Shown in pieces: positions 35,629-43,611 of a DNA stretch of 47,730 nucleotides. The translations under genes were made by a program, and so were the position numbers. Source of the stretch: Nonlabens dokdonensis (GTDB taxonomy: Bacteria > Bacteroidota > Bacteroidia > Flavobacteriales > Flavobacteriaceae); assembly GCF_002162835.1 (NCBI RefSeq), contig NZ_MAAX01000076.1, forward strand, positions 1-47,730, in the 5' to 3' direction. How positions within the stretch are numbered: position 1 is the first letter of the stretch; each line of letters opens with the position of its first letter. Under the pieces are notes generated by a model that was given only the letters and a program-made list of their open reading frames with translations, was not told where the DNA came from and did no database searches.

Positions 35629-36110
35629 TATGAAATAAGAATTTTTGCTATTTTTTCAAATAAGCGTTGAACATTGTTGCCTTCTTTTGCGCTCACTAAA
35701 ATATCAAGAAAATCTAATTCTTCTTTTTTCTGAGAAATAGACCCTTTAGGCAATAAATCACTTTTATTACCTACTGTGAAAATAGGTACGTTGCCAAAGT
35801 TTTTACTCAAGTATTGCTTATGTTCATCGATCTTCTCATAAGTTTTAGGTCTAGTAACATCACTTACATAAATAAAGCCATGTGTGCCTAAAAGATAGGA
35901 AGTCCTGATTTCTTCAATCTCATCGGTACCTTCTGTATCCCAAATGATAAGGTTAATATCGTGGTCTTGAAGTTGAACTGTTTTTTTTAATATGTGAACG
36001 CCTATTGTAACTTTGTAATCTTCAGAAAAGGTGTCGTCTACAAAACGACGTATAAGAGAGGTTTTACCGACTCCAAAGCTTCCAACTATGACTATTTTTT
36101 TAGAGGACAT
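35628..36110 (-). CDS. Ras-like small GTPase
   Basis: A 160-residue prokaryotic Ras/Rab-superfamily GTPase. G1 G10-SFGVGKT17, switch I Thr35 (KVTIGVHI), G3 WD58-TEG61-T62-DE, G4 N115-KSD118, G5 S140-AK. Position 62, equivalent to the catalytic Gln61 of Ras, is Thr, as in eukaryotic Rap proteins, so intrinsic hydrolysis is predicted to be low and a partner may be needed. No lipidation motif at the C-terminus. Closest named bacterial comparisons are MglA and the uncharacterised prokaryotic Ras-superfamily groups; it lacks the MglA hallmark PTxxxD. It starts 2 bases after the longin-like gene and overlaps the pseudo-kinase gene by one base. Confidence 0.92.
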   Translation of the reverse strand: MSSKKIVIVGSFGVGKTSLIRRFVDDTFSEDYKVTIGVHILKKTVQLQDHDINLIIWDTEGTDEIEEIRTSYLLGTHGFIYVSDVTRPKTYEKIDEHKQYLSKNFGNVPIFTVGNKSDLLPKGSISQKKEELDFLDILVSAKEGNNVQRLFEKIAKILIS

Positions 36111-36112
36111 TG

Positions 36113-36943
36113 TTATTCTTCTGTAAATTTGTATGATTTGAATTTATCTAATAATAAATTCTCTAATTTAGTACGGTCGTAAATAATATTACGTTTACTG
36201 ATTTCTTGACTGATTTCTAAATTAAAATCTTCTAACTCATTTTCTAGTCTTTCTGTAAAAGTACCACTTACCGCACTAGCAATATAATATTTATGGAAGC
36301 TATGCAAGTGTATTTCATAAAGGTCGTATTCTATAGACTGAAGGTCGTGTTGTGTTTCTTTAAAAGCGTCTTCAACAAATGCTTTAATTGCTGTAAGCAT
36401 ACCGCTTATCATATCTTCATCAACGGTTTCTTTAGTCTGGTAACTACCTAATAGTATTCCAGAACCTTTTTCAATCACAAATATTTGTTCTACCTCAGCT
36501 TTTGCAAGATTGCTTAAAATAATTTCATTTTCTTTTACACCACTAAAAAGCGCTTTAAGTTTGCGTTTTATGGCTCTTCCAGAAAACACATCTTTTGTAG
36601 CATTATCTACATTTTCTGATAGCAGCTTTATCTCGTTTGAGATGTATTTTTTAATCATTTTACCTAGAATAGGGTATAAAGCTTCTACCACTTGGTCTTT
36701 GGACTCTTCGATTTGTTTTTTAAGTGTTTGAGTAATTACAGGACCTAATTGATCAGGAATATTAAGGGCAAAGGTTTCCAGCTCCTCCTTAATGATAGGA
36801 GAAACCTTTGCAGAAAGTTTTTCTCGCTCTCTAATAGTTTCTTCTAGAAGAGAAATCTTTTTAGAGATACTTTCAGTTAATTGTCTATCATCAGTAAGTA
36901 AAAGAGTACGCAGTAAATCCAGCTTATCATCCTGGTTAATCAT
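36113..36943 (-). CDS. Longin/roadblock-like domain protein of the GTPase cluster
   Basis: A 276-residue soluble protein. The N-terminal 60 residues are helical/coiled; 65-135 (QVVEALYPILGKMIKKYI ... SGRAIKRKLKALFSG) and 140-240 (VEQIFVIEKGSGILLGSY, DEDMISGMLTAIKAFVEDAF, YYIASAVSGTF) resemble, from memory, the N-terminal region of large OmpA-family proteins of cyanobacteria and proteobacteria, where a roadblock/longin-like sensor segment precedes a membrane helix and an OmpA peptidoglycan-binding domain. Here both the membrane helix and the OmpA domain are missing. Roadblock/longin folds are the usual partners and regulators of Ras-like GTPases (MglB for MglA), so a GAP or GEF role for the GTPase 2 bases downstream is a reasonable inference. 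Confidence 0.7.
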   Translation of the reverse strand: MINQDDKLDLLRTLLLTDDRQLTESISKKISLLEETIREREKLSAKVSPIIKEELETFALNIPDQLGPVITQTLKKQIEESKDQVVEALYPILGKMIKKYISNEIKLLSENVDNATKDVFSGRAIKRKLKALFSGVKENEIILSNLAKAEVEQIFVIEKGSGILLGSYQTKETVDEDMISGMLTAIKAFVEDAFKETQHDLQSIEYDLYEIHLHSFHKYYIASAVSGTFTERLENELEDFNLEISQEISKRNIIYDRTKLENLLLDKFKSYKFTEE

Positions 36944-36951
36944 ACTTTGCT

Positions 36952-37305
36952 TTAGGCCTTTATTTTTTCACCTAATTCTATTAACGCATTACCAAGCATA
37001 GAGCGACTTGTTTTGTCATCTTCCATTTGCTCTATTCTGTCATCCATTTTAGACTCCAGATCTGTTATACGTATATTTAAATCTGTAGAAAGGCTGTCGA
37101 TACTTTTGTGAAGCTCGTCTCTTGTCTCTTCTATCATATCATGCAGCTCTTGTCTCTTTGCAATGATATCTTTCTTTAAAAGATCAAATTCAGAATCGTA
37201 TTGCTGAATATTTTCACCAAAAATAAGATTCTTTATAGCCTCTAATTTTGAGTTACTATCGATAGATAAGGAAGCATCCTCTAGTTGCTTGTTGTCTTTT
37301 GCCAT
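36952..37305 (-). CDS. Coiled-coil protein of the GTPase cluster
   Basis: A 117-residue, highly charged protein, starting at the ATG at 37305 (MAKDNKQLED; an in-frame alternative start lies 7 codons upstream). Residues 20-35 (SKLEAIKNLIFGENIQ) look like a short conserved module also seen at the start of OmpA-type homologues of the next gene, followed by a long coiled coil (about 38-95, repeated DELHKSIDSLSTDLNIRITDLE pattern) and a short C-terminal helix (SMLGNALIELGEKIK). No membrane segment. 8 bases separate it from the longin-like gene and 33 bases from fbp upstream. Probably a structural or oligomerisation subunit. Confidence 0.65.
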   Translation of the reverse strand: MAKDNKQLEDASLSIDSNSKLEAIKNLIFGENIQQYDSEFDLLKKDIIAKRQELHDMIEETRDELHKSIDSLSTDLNIRITDLESKMDDRIEQMEDDKTSRSMLGNALIELGEKIKA

Positions 37306-37338
37306 TTTGGTTAGATTAAACGTCAAATTTAAGTAAAA

Positions 37339-38349
37339 TTATCGAGGATATTTACTCATGAACTCTTCTGCTTTATCAACCATATTTTTACTACCGCAGA
37401 AGAATGGGACACGTTGATGCAGTTCATTAGGTTTTAGATCCATAATACGTTGATAACCATCACTTGCTTTTCCTCCAGCTTGCTCTGCAATAAACGCCAT
37501 TGGGTTACATTCATATAACAATCTTAATTTACCATCAACTGCCTTAGAACTTTTAGGATACATGTAGATACCGCCTTTTATCATATTACGATGTATGTCG
37601 CTTACTAGACTACCTATATAGCGACTTGTATAAGGCCTATCGCTTTCCTCTTGCTGGCAGTACTTAATGTAATCTTTTACTCCTTGTGGGAAGTGAACGT
37701 AATTACCTTCATTCACGCTATAGATGGTACCATTTTCTGGAAATGTCATATTAGGATGAGATAGGTAGTATGTTCCTAATGAAGGGTTAAGTGTAAATCC
37801 ATTAACTCCATTACCAGTTGTGTAAACTAGCATCGTAGAGGTTCCGTAAATGATGTAGCCTGCAGCTACTTGCATATTTCCTGGTTGTAGAAAATCTTCT
37901 AGTTGTACTGGTGTTCCTACTGGAGTGACACGACGATAAATAGAAAATATAGTCCCTACAGATACGTTTACATCTATGTTTGAGCTACCGTCAAGTGGGT
38001 CCATAGCTACTACATATTTATTGCCATGATCCTTACGTTCTCCTTCTATAGTTATAAAATCATCATTTTCTTCACTTGCAATTCCACAAACGATCTGTCT
38101 GTTTGTTAGTGTTCTAATAAAGGTGTCGTTTGCAAAAACGTCCAGTTTCTGTTGATCTTCTCCTTGAGTGTTGATCTCGCCTGCGCTTCCAGTAATATCT
38201 ACAAGACCAGCTTTATTCACTTCGTGATTTACCATCTTTGCAGCCAGACGTATAGAGTTAATAAGTCTCGATAATTCACCGCTGCTATATTGAAAGTCAG
38301 ACTGATTTTCAATAATAAATTCCCCTAATGATTGATTTTTTGTAGCCAT
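37339..38349 (-). CDS. fbp: Fructose-1,6-bisphosphatase, class I
   Basis: A 336-residue class I FBPase, the gluconeogenic enzyme. Metal site [24 protein letters not shown], active-site Lys in [21 protein letters not shown], and the GIASEEND acidic segment. It fits functionally with the glyoxylate shunt in this window, since growth on acetate needs both. The start at 38349 gives [11 protein letters not shown]. It is the first gene of a run of five same-strand genes; the 33-base spacer to the coiled-coil gene shows no terminator, so fbp and the GTPase cluster may share a transcript. Confidence 0.96.
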   Translation of the reverse strand: MATKNQSLGEFIIENQSDFQYSSGELSRLINSIRLAAKMVNHEVNKAGLVDITGSAGEINTQGEDQQKLDVFANDTFIRTLTNRQIVCGIASEENDDFITIEGERKDHGNKYVVAMDPLDGSSNIDVNVSVGTIFSIYRRVTPVGTPVQLEDFLQPGNMQVAAGYIIYGTSTMLVYTTGNGVNGFTLNPSLGTYYLSHPNMTFPENGTIYSVNEGNYVHFPQGVKDYIKYCQQEESDRPYTSRYIGSLVSDIHRNMIKGGIYMYPKSSKAVDGKLRLLYECNPMAFIAEQAGGKASDGYQRIMDLKPNELHQRVPFFCGSKNMVDKAEEFMSKYPR

Positions 38350-38463
38350 AATATGATTAGTTACGCAAATATCTTAATAAAATACTGCTCACTACAACGT
38401 TGTATTAGATACTTTTCACATTTTTTTACATGTCGTCATTTATATTTACCTAAAATTTATTCC

Positions 38464-38940
38464 ATGATTCAGGTAAGAGAAGCGGTAAAAGAGGATTTTC
38501 CTAGAGTTTTAGAACTTATAAATGAACTGGCGATTTTTGAAAAAGAACCAGATGCAGTAGAAGTTACTGTTGAGGAGCTAGAGCAAAATGGTTTAGGAAA
38601 TGATCCTTTATTTAAATGTTTTGTGGGACTTTATAATAATCGTATAGAAGGTATAAGCTTATGCTACCCTCGATTTTCTACATGGAAAGGTAAGACCATC
38701 CATCTCGAAGATCTTATAGTTACTGAAAAAATGAGAGGAAAAGGCTTAGGTAAGGCGTTATATGATAGTGTGTTACAATATGCTTATGATCAAAAAGTTA
38801 GAAGAGTAGAATGGGTGGTGCTGGACTGGAATTCTAACGCTATAAAATTTTATGAGAACACCGGAGCCACTATGATAAAAGACTGGTATCTTGTCCAGAT
38901 GGATCAAGAATCGTTAAAGAATTACATTACAACACAATGA
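38464..38940 (+). CDS. GNAT-family N-acetyltransferase (diamine-acetyltransferase-like)
   Basis: A 158-residue GNAT. Acetyl-CoA loop RGKGLGKALYD follows HLEDLIVTEKM, and the C-terminal WVVLDWNSNAIKFYENTGA is typical of the SSAT (spermidine/diamine) branch, though the substrate cannot be settled by eye. The ATG at 38464 is used (MIQVREAVKED); the longer open frame overlaps fbp and is not family-like. Its stop overlaps the aspartokinase start (ATGA), so the two are coupled. Confidence 0.85.
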   Translation: MIQVREAVKEDFPRVLELINELAIFEKEPDAVEVTVEELEQNGLGNDPLFKCFVGLYNNRIEGISLCYPRFSTWKGKTIHLEDLIVTEKMRGKGLGKALYDSVLQYAYDQKVRRVEWVVLDWNSNAIKFYENTGATMIKDWYLVQMDQESLKNYITTQ

Positions 38941-40223
38941 GGATATTCAAATTTGGTGGCGCCTCAGTAAAAGACGCTAGTGGTGTGCGCAATGTGTGCC
39001 GCGTATTGCAAACCGTAGGATATGATGATACGGGAATTGTAGTTTCTGCCATGGGTAAAACGACTAACGCTCTTGAAGAGATTATTAAAAAATACTTGGC
39101 TCAAGATCATCGCTATATAGATCTGATTGATAAATTAGAAAGTGAGCATGTATCAATAATTGAAGAACTAGAAAATGCTTGTGATGGTGAAGATGTGGAT
39201 AGGGTAGCACGCTTTCGCGAAAGCGGAATAAAAAAAGAAATTAGTACTATTTTTAAATCACTTACCGAAGAATTACTACGCAACAAAAGCAAAAGTTATA
39301 GTTTTTTATACGATCAAGTGGTAAGTCACGGCGAATTAATGTCTACTAAAATAGTAGCTGCCTATTTAAATTCTTGTGGTATAGGCTTGCAATGGAAAGA
39401 TGCTAGAGAACTGATTAAAACAGATCAGAAATATCGTGATGCCGCTGTGGACTGGGAGAAAAGTGAAAGGTTAGTACAGCAACATTGCAGTGATGGATTA
39501 TTTATAACACAAGGATTTATAGCTTCAGACGTGAATGGTTTTACGACTACTTTAGGTAGAGAAGGAAGTGATTATACTGCTGCTATTCTGGCTTACTGTC
39601 TTAAAGCACAAAGTGTAACTATCTGGAAAGATGTTCCAGGAGTATTAAATGCAGATCCGCGTGTTTTTGAAAATACAGTGCTATTGAACCAGATTCCTTA
39701 TAATGAAGCTATCGAGCTAGCTTTTTATGGAGCGTCTGTAATTCATCCTAAAACTTTACAACCACTTCAAGGCAAGAAAATCCCGCTGTATGTCAAGTCA
39801 TTTATATCGCCAGAGGACCCAGGAACTGTTATCACTGACACGGCAACTATAGAACCTTATATACCTTGCTATATCGTAAGAAAGGATATGGTATTTTTAA
39901 AAATATCTTCTAGAGATTTTAGTTTTATAGGAGAAAATAATATTTCAGATATTTTTCAGGAGTTGAGCGAGCATAAAATGCAGGTAGGATTACTGCAAAA
40001 TAGTGCCATTAGTTTTTCTATTTGCATAGAAGATAAATATGCTAAACTTAATGAATTACTTAATGACCTTAAAACACGTTACCAAATAAGTCATGTCACA
40101 GGAGTATCTCTTTACACAGTAAGACATTATGATGAAACAGCTTTAGAATTTATTGAAGAAGGAAAAGAAGTGTTGTTAAAGCAAAGAGCGCAAGAAACAT
40201 TGCAATTGATCGTTATGGAATAG
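38937..40223 (+). CDS. Aspartokinase (monofunctional)
   Basis: A 428-residue aspartate kinase, first step of lysine, threonine and methionine synthesis. N-terminal KFGGASVKDA (family KFGGxSV), FITQGFIASDVNGFTTTLGREGSDYTAA for substrate and nucleotide, VWKDVPGVLNADPR-type motif (IWKDVPGVLNADPR), then C-terminal ACT domains (about 310-425). It is not fused to homoserine dehydrogenase. The iterated palindrome encodes R92-FRES96 in the variable helical insert. Overlaps the GNAT gene by 4 bases. Confidence 0.94.
   Translation: MRIFKFGGASVKDASGVRNVCRVLQTVGYDDTGIVVSAMGKTTNALEEIIKKYLAQDHRYIDLIDKLESEHVSIIEELENACDGEDVDRVARFRESGIKKEISTIFKSLTEELLRNKSKSYSFLYDQVVSHGELMSTKIVAAYLNSCGIGLQWKDARELIKTDQKYRDAAVDWEKSERLVQQHCSDGLFITQGFIASDVNGFTTTLGREGSDYTAAILAYCLKAQSVTIWKDVPGVLNADPRVFENTVLLNQIPYNEAIELAFYGASVIHPKTLQPLQGKKIPLYVKSFISPEDPGTVITDTATIEPYIPCYIVRKDMVFLKISSRDFSFIGENNISDIFQELSEHKMQVGLLQNSAISFSICIEDKYAKLNELLNDLKTRYQISHVTGVSLYTVRHYDETALEFIEEGKEVLLKQRAQETLQLIVME
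39210..39225. repeat. Iterated palindrome, copy 10 (in aspartokinase, frame RFRES)
   Basis: CGCTTTCGCGAAAGCG, perfect 16 bp, read RFRES. Confidence 0.95.
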
Positions 40224-40240
40224 TCAGGTTACAATTATCT

Positions 40241-40248
40241 TATATTTG
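40241..40248 (+). promoter_or_regulatory. -7 promoter box (TATATTTG) of the OlsF-like gene
   Basis: Exact TANNTTTG, 24 bases before the ATG at 40273 and just after the aspartokinase stop. Confidence 0.5.
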
Positions 40249-40272
40249 TAACTTGATAACCAACCAATTTTT

Positions 40273-42096
40273 ATGGGTTTAGTAAATGCAAAAGAGGTAG
40301 CAAAGGCTATTAATATAGATAAATACGGTTTCCTAGGTACTCTAGGTGGATGGTCCCTAATGAAACTTTTGCGTATTTCTACACTCAATAAATTATATAA
40401 TAGACATAAGCACAAACAAACTGGAGATTTTTTAAATGGTCTGTTAGAAGATTTACAAATCGAGTTTGAGATTCCTGAAGAAGACCTGAGGCGCATTCCT
40501 AAGAATAATGCATTTATAACTATTTCAAATCATCCTTTAGGAGGAATTGATGGTATCTTATTATTAAAACTGCTTCTTGAACGTCGTCCAGACTATAAAA
40601 TAATAGCAAACTTTTTATTGCACCGCATCGAGCCATTGAAGCCGTTTATCATGCCGGTAAACCCATTTGAGGATCGCAAGGATGTAAAGTCTAGTACTGC
40701 TGGCTTTATGCAGGCGATAAGGCATTTAAAAAACGATTTTCCTTTAGGAGTATTTCCTGCCGGAGAAGTCTCTACTTATAGAGATGGAAAGCTAGTCGTA
40801 GATAAAAAATGGGAAGAAAGTGCTATGAAACTCATCCAAAGAGCTGAGGTTCCTGTCATCCCTATTTATTTCCATGCAAAGAACAGTCGCATGTTTTATA
40901 GACTGGCAAAGATTAATGATGTTTTTAGAACTGCCAAATTACCATCTGAGCTGCTTTCTCAGAAAAACCGTGTTATTAAGGTGAGAATAGGTAATCCTAT
41001 ATCAGTTAAAGCTCAAAAAGAATATGAGTCGCTTAACGACTTCACTGACTTTTTACGTAAAAAAACATATATGCTTTCTAAGCCGTATGACAAAGAAGTT
41101 AAAAAACTTAGTGATCTTCCTAAAACAATTAAAATACCTAAAGCACCTAAAAAAATAGCAGCTACCACAGATAAGAACTCGCTTATAAAAGAGGTAGATG
41201 CATTAAGAGAAATGGGTGACAAGCGTTTACTAGAATCTAAGAATTATGAAGTTTTTCTTTCTCAAAAAGAACACATTCCTAATGTCTTAACTGAGTTAGG
41301 AAGATTAAGGGAAATTACCTTCCGCGCTATAGGTGAAGGTACAAATCAATCTACAGATTTAGATAAGTACGATAACTATTACCATCAAATGTTTCTTTGG
41401 GATCGCGACGCAAATTGCATCGCAGGTGCCTACCGTATGGGAATGGGAAGTCAGATCAGTAAAGCCTATGGTCTTGAAGGTTTTTATTTGAATGAGTTGT
41501 TCAAATTTGAACCAGAACTTCATAAAATGATGAGTCAGTCCATTGAAATGGGCCGGGCTTTTATCATAAAAGAATACCAGCAAAAACCTATGCCGCTATT
41601 CTTATTATGGAAAGGTATCGTGCATTGTACACTTAGGTTTCCAGAGCATAAATACTTAATAGGCGGCGTAAGCATTAGTAATAAGTTTTCTAACTTTTCT
41701 AAGTCCTTGATGATTGAATTTATGAAAAGTAATTATTACGATCCATATATAGCTCAATACATTACACCAAAGAAAGATTTTAAGGTTAAACTAGAAGATG
41801 CAGATAAGGACTTTATTTTTGATGAAAGTGCTGCAGACCTCAATAAGTTTGATAAAATTATTGATGAACTAGAGCCTAATGAATTACGTCTTCCAGTACT
41901 CATAAAGAAGTACGTTAAGCAAAATGCAAAAGTCGTTGCCTTTAATGTAGATCCATTATTTAATAACGCTGTAGATGGTTTAATGTATATACGTATTGCA
42001 GACCTTCCTGAAAGTACCGTAAAACCTGTGATGGAAGAATTTCAGGCAGAAATGGAGTCTAAATACTTCTCGCAACAAGACGGTAGTGAACAGTAA
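40273..42096 (+). CDS. olsF: OlsF-like bifunctional acyltransferase (ornithine/amino-acid lipid synthesis)
   Basis: A 607-residue two-domain protein. The N-terminal half (about 1-270) is a PlsC/OlsA-like O-acyltransferase: S-N86-H87-PLGGI-D93 in place of NHxxxxD (one residue longer) and F161-PAGE for the FPEG block. The C-terminal half (about 310-540) is an OlsB-like N-acyltransferase of the GNAT/hemolysin group (LRE.TFRAIGEGTNQSTDLDKYD.YY.Q.FLWD, AGAYRMGMG). This fusion is the layout of OlsF, reported from Serratia and Flavobacterium johnsoniae to make ornithine lipids alone. The acyl acceptor could also be glycine or another amino acid. It is a membrane-lipid gene transcribed from its own promoter box. 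The rest of the C-terminus (540-607) is not assigned. Confidence 0.8.
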   Translation: MGLVNAKEVAKAINIDKYGFLGTLGGWSLMKLLRISTLNKLYNRHKHKQTGDFLNGLLEDLQIEFEIPEEDLRRIPKNNAFITISNHPLGGIDGILLLKLLLERRPDYKIIANFLLHRIEPLKPFIMPVNPFEDRKDVKSSTAGFMQAIRHLKNDFPLGVFPAGEVSTYRDGKLVVDKKWEESAMKLIQRAEVPVIPIYFHAKNSRMFYRLAKINDVFRTAKLPSELLSQKNRVIKVRIGNPISVKAQKEYESLNDFTDFLRKKTYMLSKPYDKEVKKLSDLPKTIKIPKAPKKIAATTDKNSLIKEVDALREMGDKRLLESKNYEVFLSQKEHIPNVLTELGRLREITFRAIGEGTNQSTDLDKYDNYYHQMFLWDRDANCIAGAYRMGMGSQISKAYGLEGFYLNELFKFEPELHKMMSQSIEMGRAFIIKEYQQKPMPLFLLWKGIVHCTLRFPEHKYLIGGVSISNKFSNFSKSLMIEFMKSNYYDPYIAQYITPKKDFKVKLEDADKDFIFDESAADLNKFDKIIDELEPNELRLPVLIKKYVKQNAKVVAFNVDPLFNNAVDGLMYIRIADLPESTVKPVMEEFQAEMESKYFSQQDGSEQ

Positions 42097-42218
42097 ATGG
42101 TGGTGCTGAAATCTGCACTATCAATTGTGAGACACTTAACTCAAAAATCGATCTAAAATCTCACGGTTTCTGGAATTGCTACCTTTAAACTATAAATTTG
42201 AAGAGTAATAGATTAGAC

Positions 42219-42644
42219 CTATTTCTTTTTTTGTAAGTATTTCTCTGCAAAATCCATACAATAATCCTGTAGCTCTTGGCGACTAGATTTAAATGCCTTT
42301 TTTATTTCTTTATCGGTTCCAGACGTTTCATCCAGACTATTCATATCTAGATGAAAAATCTGTGCTTTTTTAGCTTTTGACACGGCTATCTCATTTGCCT
42401 TTTTAGAAAAGGTGATGATGTAGTCAAAAGAGATATCCTCAATTTCATTAAAATTCATGCGAGACCTCTCAACAGGAATACCTAGTGAATCCATAACCTT
42501 TACCGCCATTTGATGCGTAGGTTCAGGTGCTAGCCCAGCGCTTATGACCTGGGTTTTCTTAGAACTGTAGTAATCTAGAAAGCCTTGAGCCATAGGGCCC
42601 AAAGTAGAGTTAGTAGTACTTAAAACTAAAATTTTCAATGCCAT
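42219..42644 (-). CDS. ArsC/LMW-phosphatase-fold protein lacking all catalytic residues
   Basis: A 141-residue protein that aligns along its length with thioredoxin-type ArsC (ISAGLAPEPTHQMAVKVMDSLGIPVERSRMN, FDYIITF, LDETSGTDKEIKKAF, RQELQDYCMDFAEKYL). The P-loop CxxNxxRSxMAE is S9-TTN12-ST-L15-GPMAQ: the nucleophilic Cys is Ser and the Arg is Leu. The two other redox Cys of ArsC are Ser and Ala in FSKKANEIA. So it cannot act as an arsenate reductase or a tyrosine phosphatase by the known mechanism; perhaps it binds a phosphate-like ligand or a protein. It is not a frameshifted remnant: length and the rest of the fold are intact. Confidence 0.8.
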   Translation of the reverse strand: MALKILVLSTTNSTLGPMAQGFLDYYSSKKTQVISAGLAPEPTHQMAVKVMDSLGIPVERSRMNFNEIEDISFDYIITFSKKANEIAVSKAKKAQIFHLDMNSLDETSGTDKEIKKAFKSSRQELQDYCMDFAEKYLQKKK

Positions 42645-42718
42645 GTGTAACTAAAAACAACAATTGCTAAGTGCAATGTTAACGCAAAGTTAAGACCATT
42701 AAAACTGGTTCACAAAAA

Positions 42719-42747
42719 AAGACCTTAAACTTAACATTTAAGGTCTT
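42719..42747 (-). terminator. Intrinsic terminator of the TM2 gene
   Basis: AAGACCTTAAA / TTTAAGGTCTT, 11-bp perfect arms with a 7-base loop; on the minus strand it is followed by a run of seven T. Located 21 bases after the TM2 gene stop and before the ArsC-like gene. Confidence 0.9.
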
Positions 42748-42768
42748 AATATTTTGTTTTTCAGATGT

Positions 42769-43179
42769 TTAAAACCAAGCTTTTTTATTTAATTGATAAG
42801 TATGATAAAACTCTTCATCAGACTTTGTGAGGTATATAATTCCCTCTATAAGTCCTATAAGAATAGGTATGTACATAGTAAACACACCTATGATAATACA
42901 CATTAATGGAAAAGAAATTAGGAAGATTCCTAGCAATATAAAACCTTCTGTATTGTAACCCAATATAAATTTATGAACTCCTATTCCTCCAAAGAATATT
43001 CCTAGGATTCCTGCTAGCACCTTTTTGTTATCTTGGTTATTTACAGTTTGATTAAAATTTTGTTTGAATTCATTGGCGCTGTTCTGAGCGCTATTTGCTG
43101 CGTCGTTAAAAGTTTCTTTAGCAGCCTCTTTAGCACTGTCAAAACTATCTTTGGCACTGTCGTATCCTTCTGTACTCAT
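42769..43179 (-). CDS. TM2-domain membrane protein
   Basis: A 136-residue protein. Residues 1-50 are a polar, Ala/Asp/Asn-rich amphipathic helix with an 11-residue-like rhythm (SAKDSFDSAKEAAKETFNDAANSAQNSANEF), then the TM2 domain from about 52: KKVLAGILGIFFGGIGVHKFILGY (first helix with the G-x-H-KF-LG signature) and two or so further hydrophobic helices to about 117. TM2 proteins are common in Bacteroidota and their role is unknown. Transcribed alone, with its own terminator. Confidence 0.85.
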   Translation of the reverse strand: MSTEGYDSAKDSFDSAKEAAKETFNDAANSAQNSANEFKQNFNQTVNNQDNKKVLAGILGIFFGGIGVHKFILGYNTEGFILLGIFLISFPLMCIIIGVFTMYIPILIGLIEGIIYLTKSDEEFYHTYQLNKKAWF

Positions 43180-43215
43180 TTTGTGTAATTTATGATTAGT
43201 TGTTGTAAATGTATA

Positions 43216-43611
43216 TTATTTTTCAAAAAGGTGCTCATTTGCTGGTTCCCATAATTCTACTTTACGGTCATCACAATCTATAATCCAGCCAAATTTCCCA
43301 TAATCATACTCCTCTATCTTACCGACTGTTTTAACTCCATTTTGTTTCAGTTCTTCCATTAAACTTTTCAAATCTGCAACGCGGTAATTAATCATAAACT
43401 CTTGTTCTCCTGGCTCAAAATAAGTAGACTCTGCTTTAAACGGACTCCATTGCTGGCTTGCTTTTTCATCCAGCTTCACACTATCTGCTTGCCAGAAGGT
43501 GCAGCCGTATTCATCTACCGGTAAGCCCAGATGTTTTTCATACCATTTCTTAGTGGCAGCAACGTCTTTACATTTAAAAAATATGCCGCCTATTCCTGTT
43601 ACTTTTTTCAT
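43216..43611 (-). CDS. VOC (glyoxalase/bleomycin-resistance fold) protein
   Basis: A 131-residue vicinal-oxygen-chelate protein: GIGGIFFKCKDVAATKKWYEKHLGLPV at the start, then FMINYRVADLKSLMEELKQNGVK and GKFGWIIDCDDRKVELWEP with the final metal-ligand Glu of the fold. The reaction is not predictable. Starts within the 4-base overlap (ATGA) with the end of the 2-hydroxyacid dehydrogenase gene, so the two are coupled and probably functionally related. Confidence 0.85.
   Translation of the reverse strand: MKKVTGIGGIFFKCKDVAATKKWYEKHLGLPVDEYGCTFWQADSVKLDEKASQQWSPFKAESTYFEPGEQEFMINYRVADLKSLMEELKQNGVKTVGKIEEYDYGKFGWIIDCDDRKVELWEPANEHLFEK

Noticed and set aside
38332-38463. Longer N-terminus of the GNAT protein overlapping fbp
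   Set aside because: The extra 44 residues are Cys/His/Phe-rich, unlike GNAT proteins, and overlap the fbp coding start; the ATG at 38464 begins the normal GNAT fold.
42097-42218. A hairpin GTGAGA...TCTCAC in the spacer after the OlsF-like gene as a terminator
   Set aside because: Six-base arms with a loop of about 26 bases and no T tract; not convincing.
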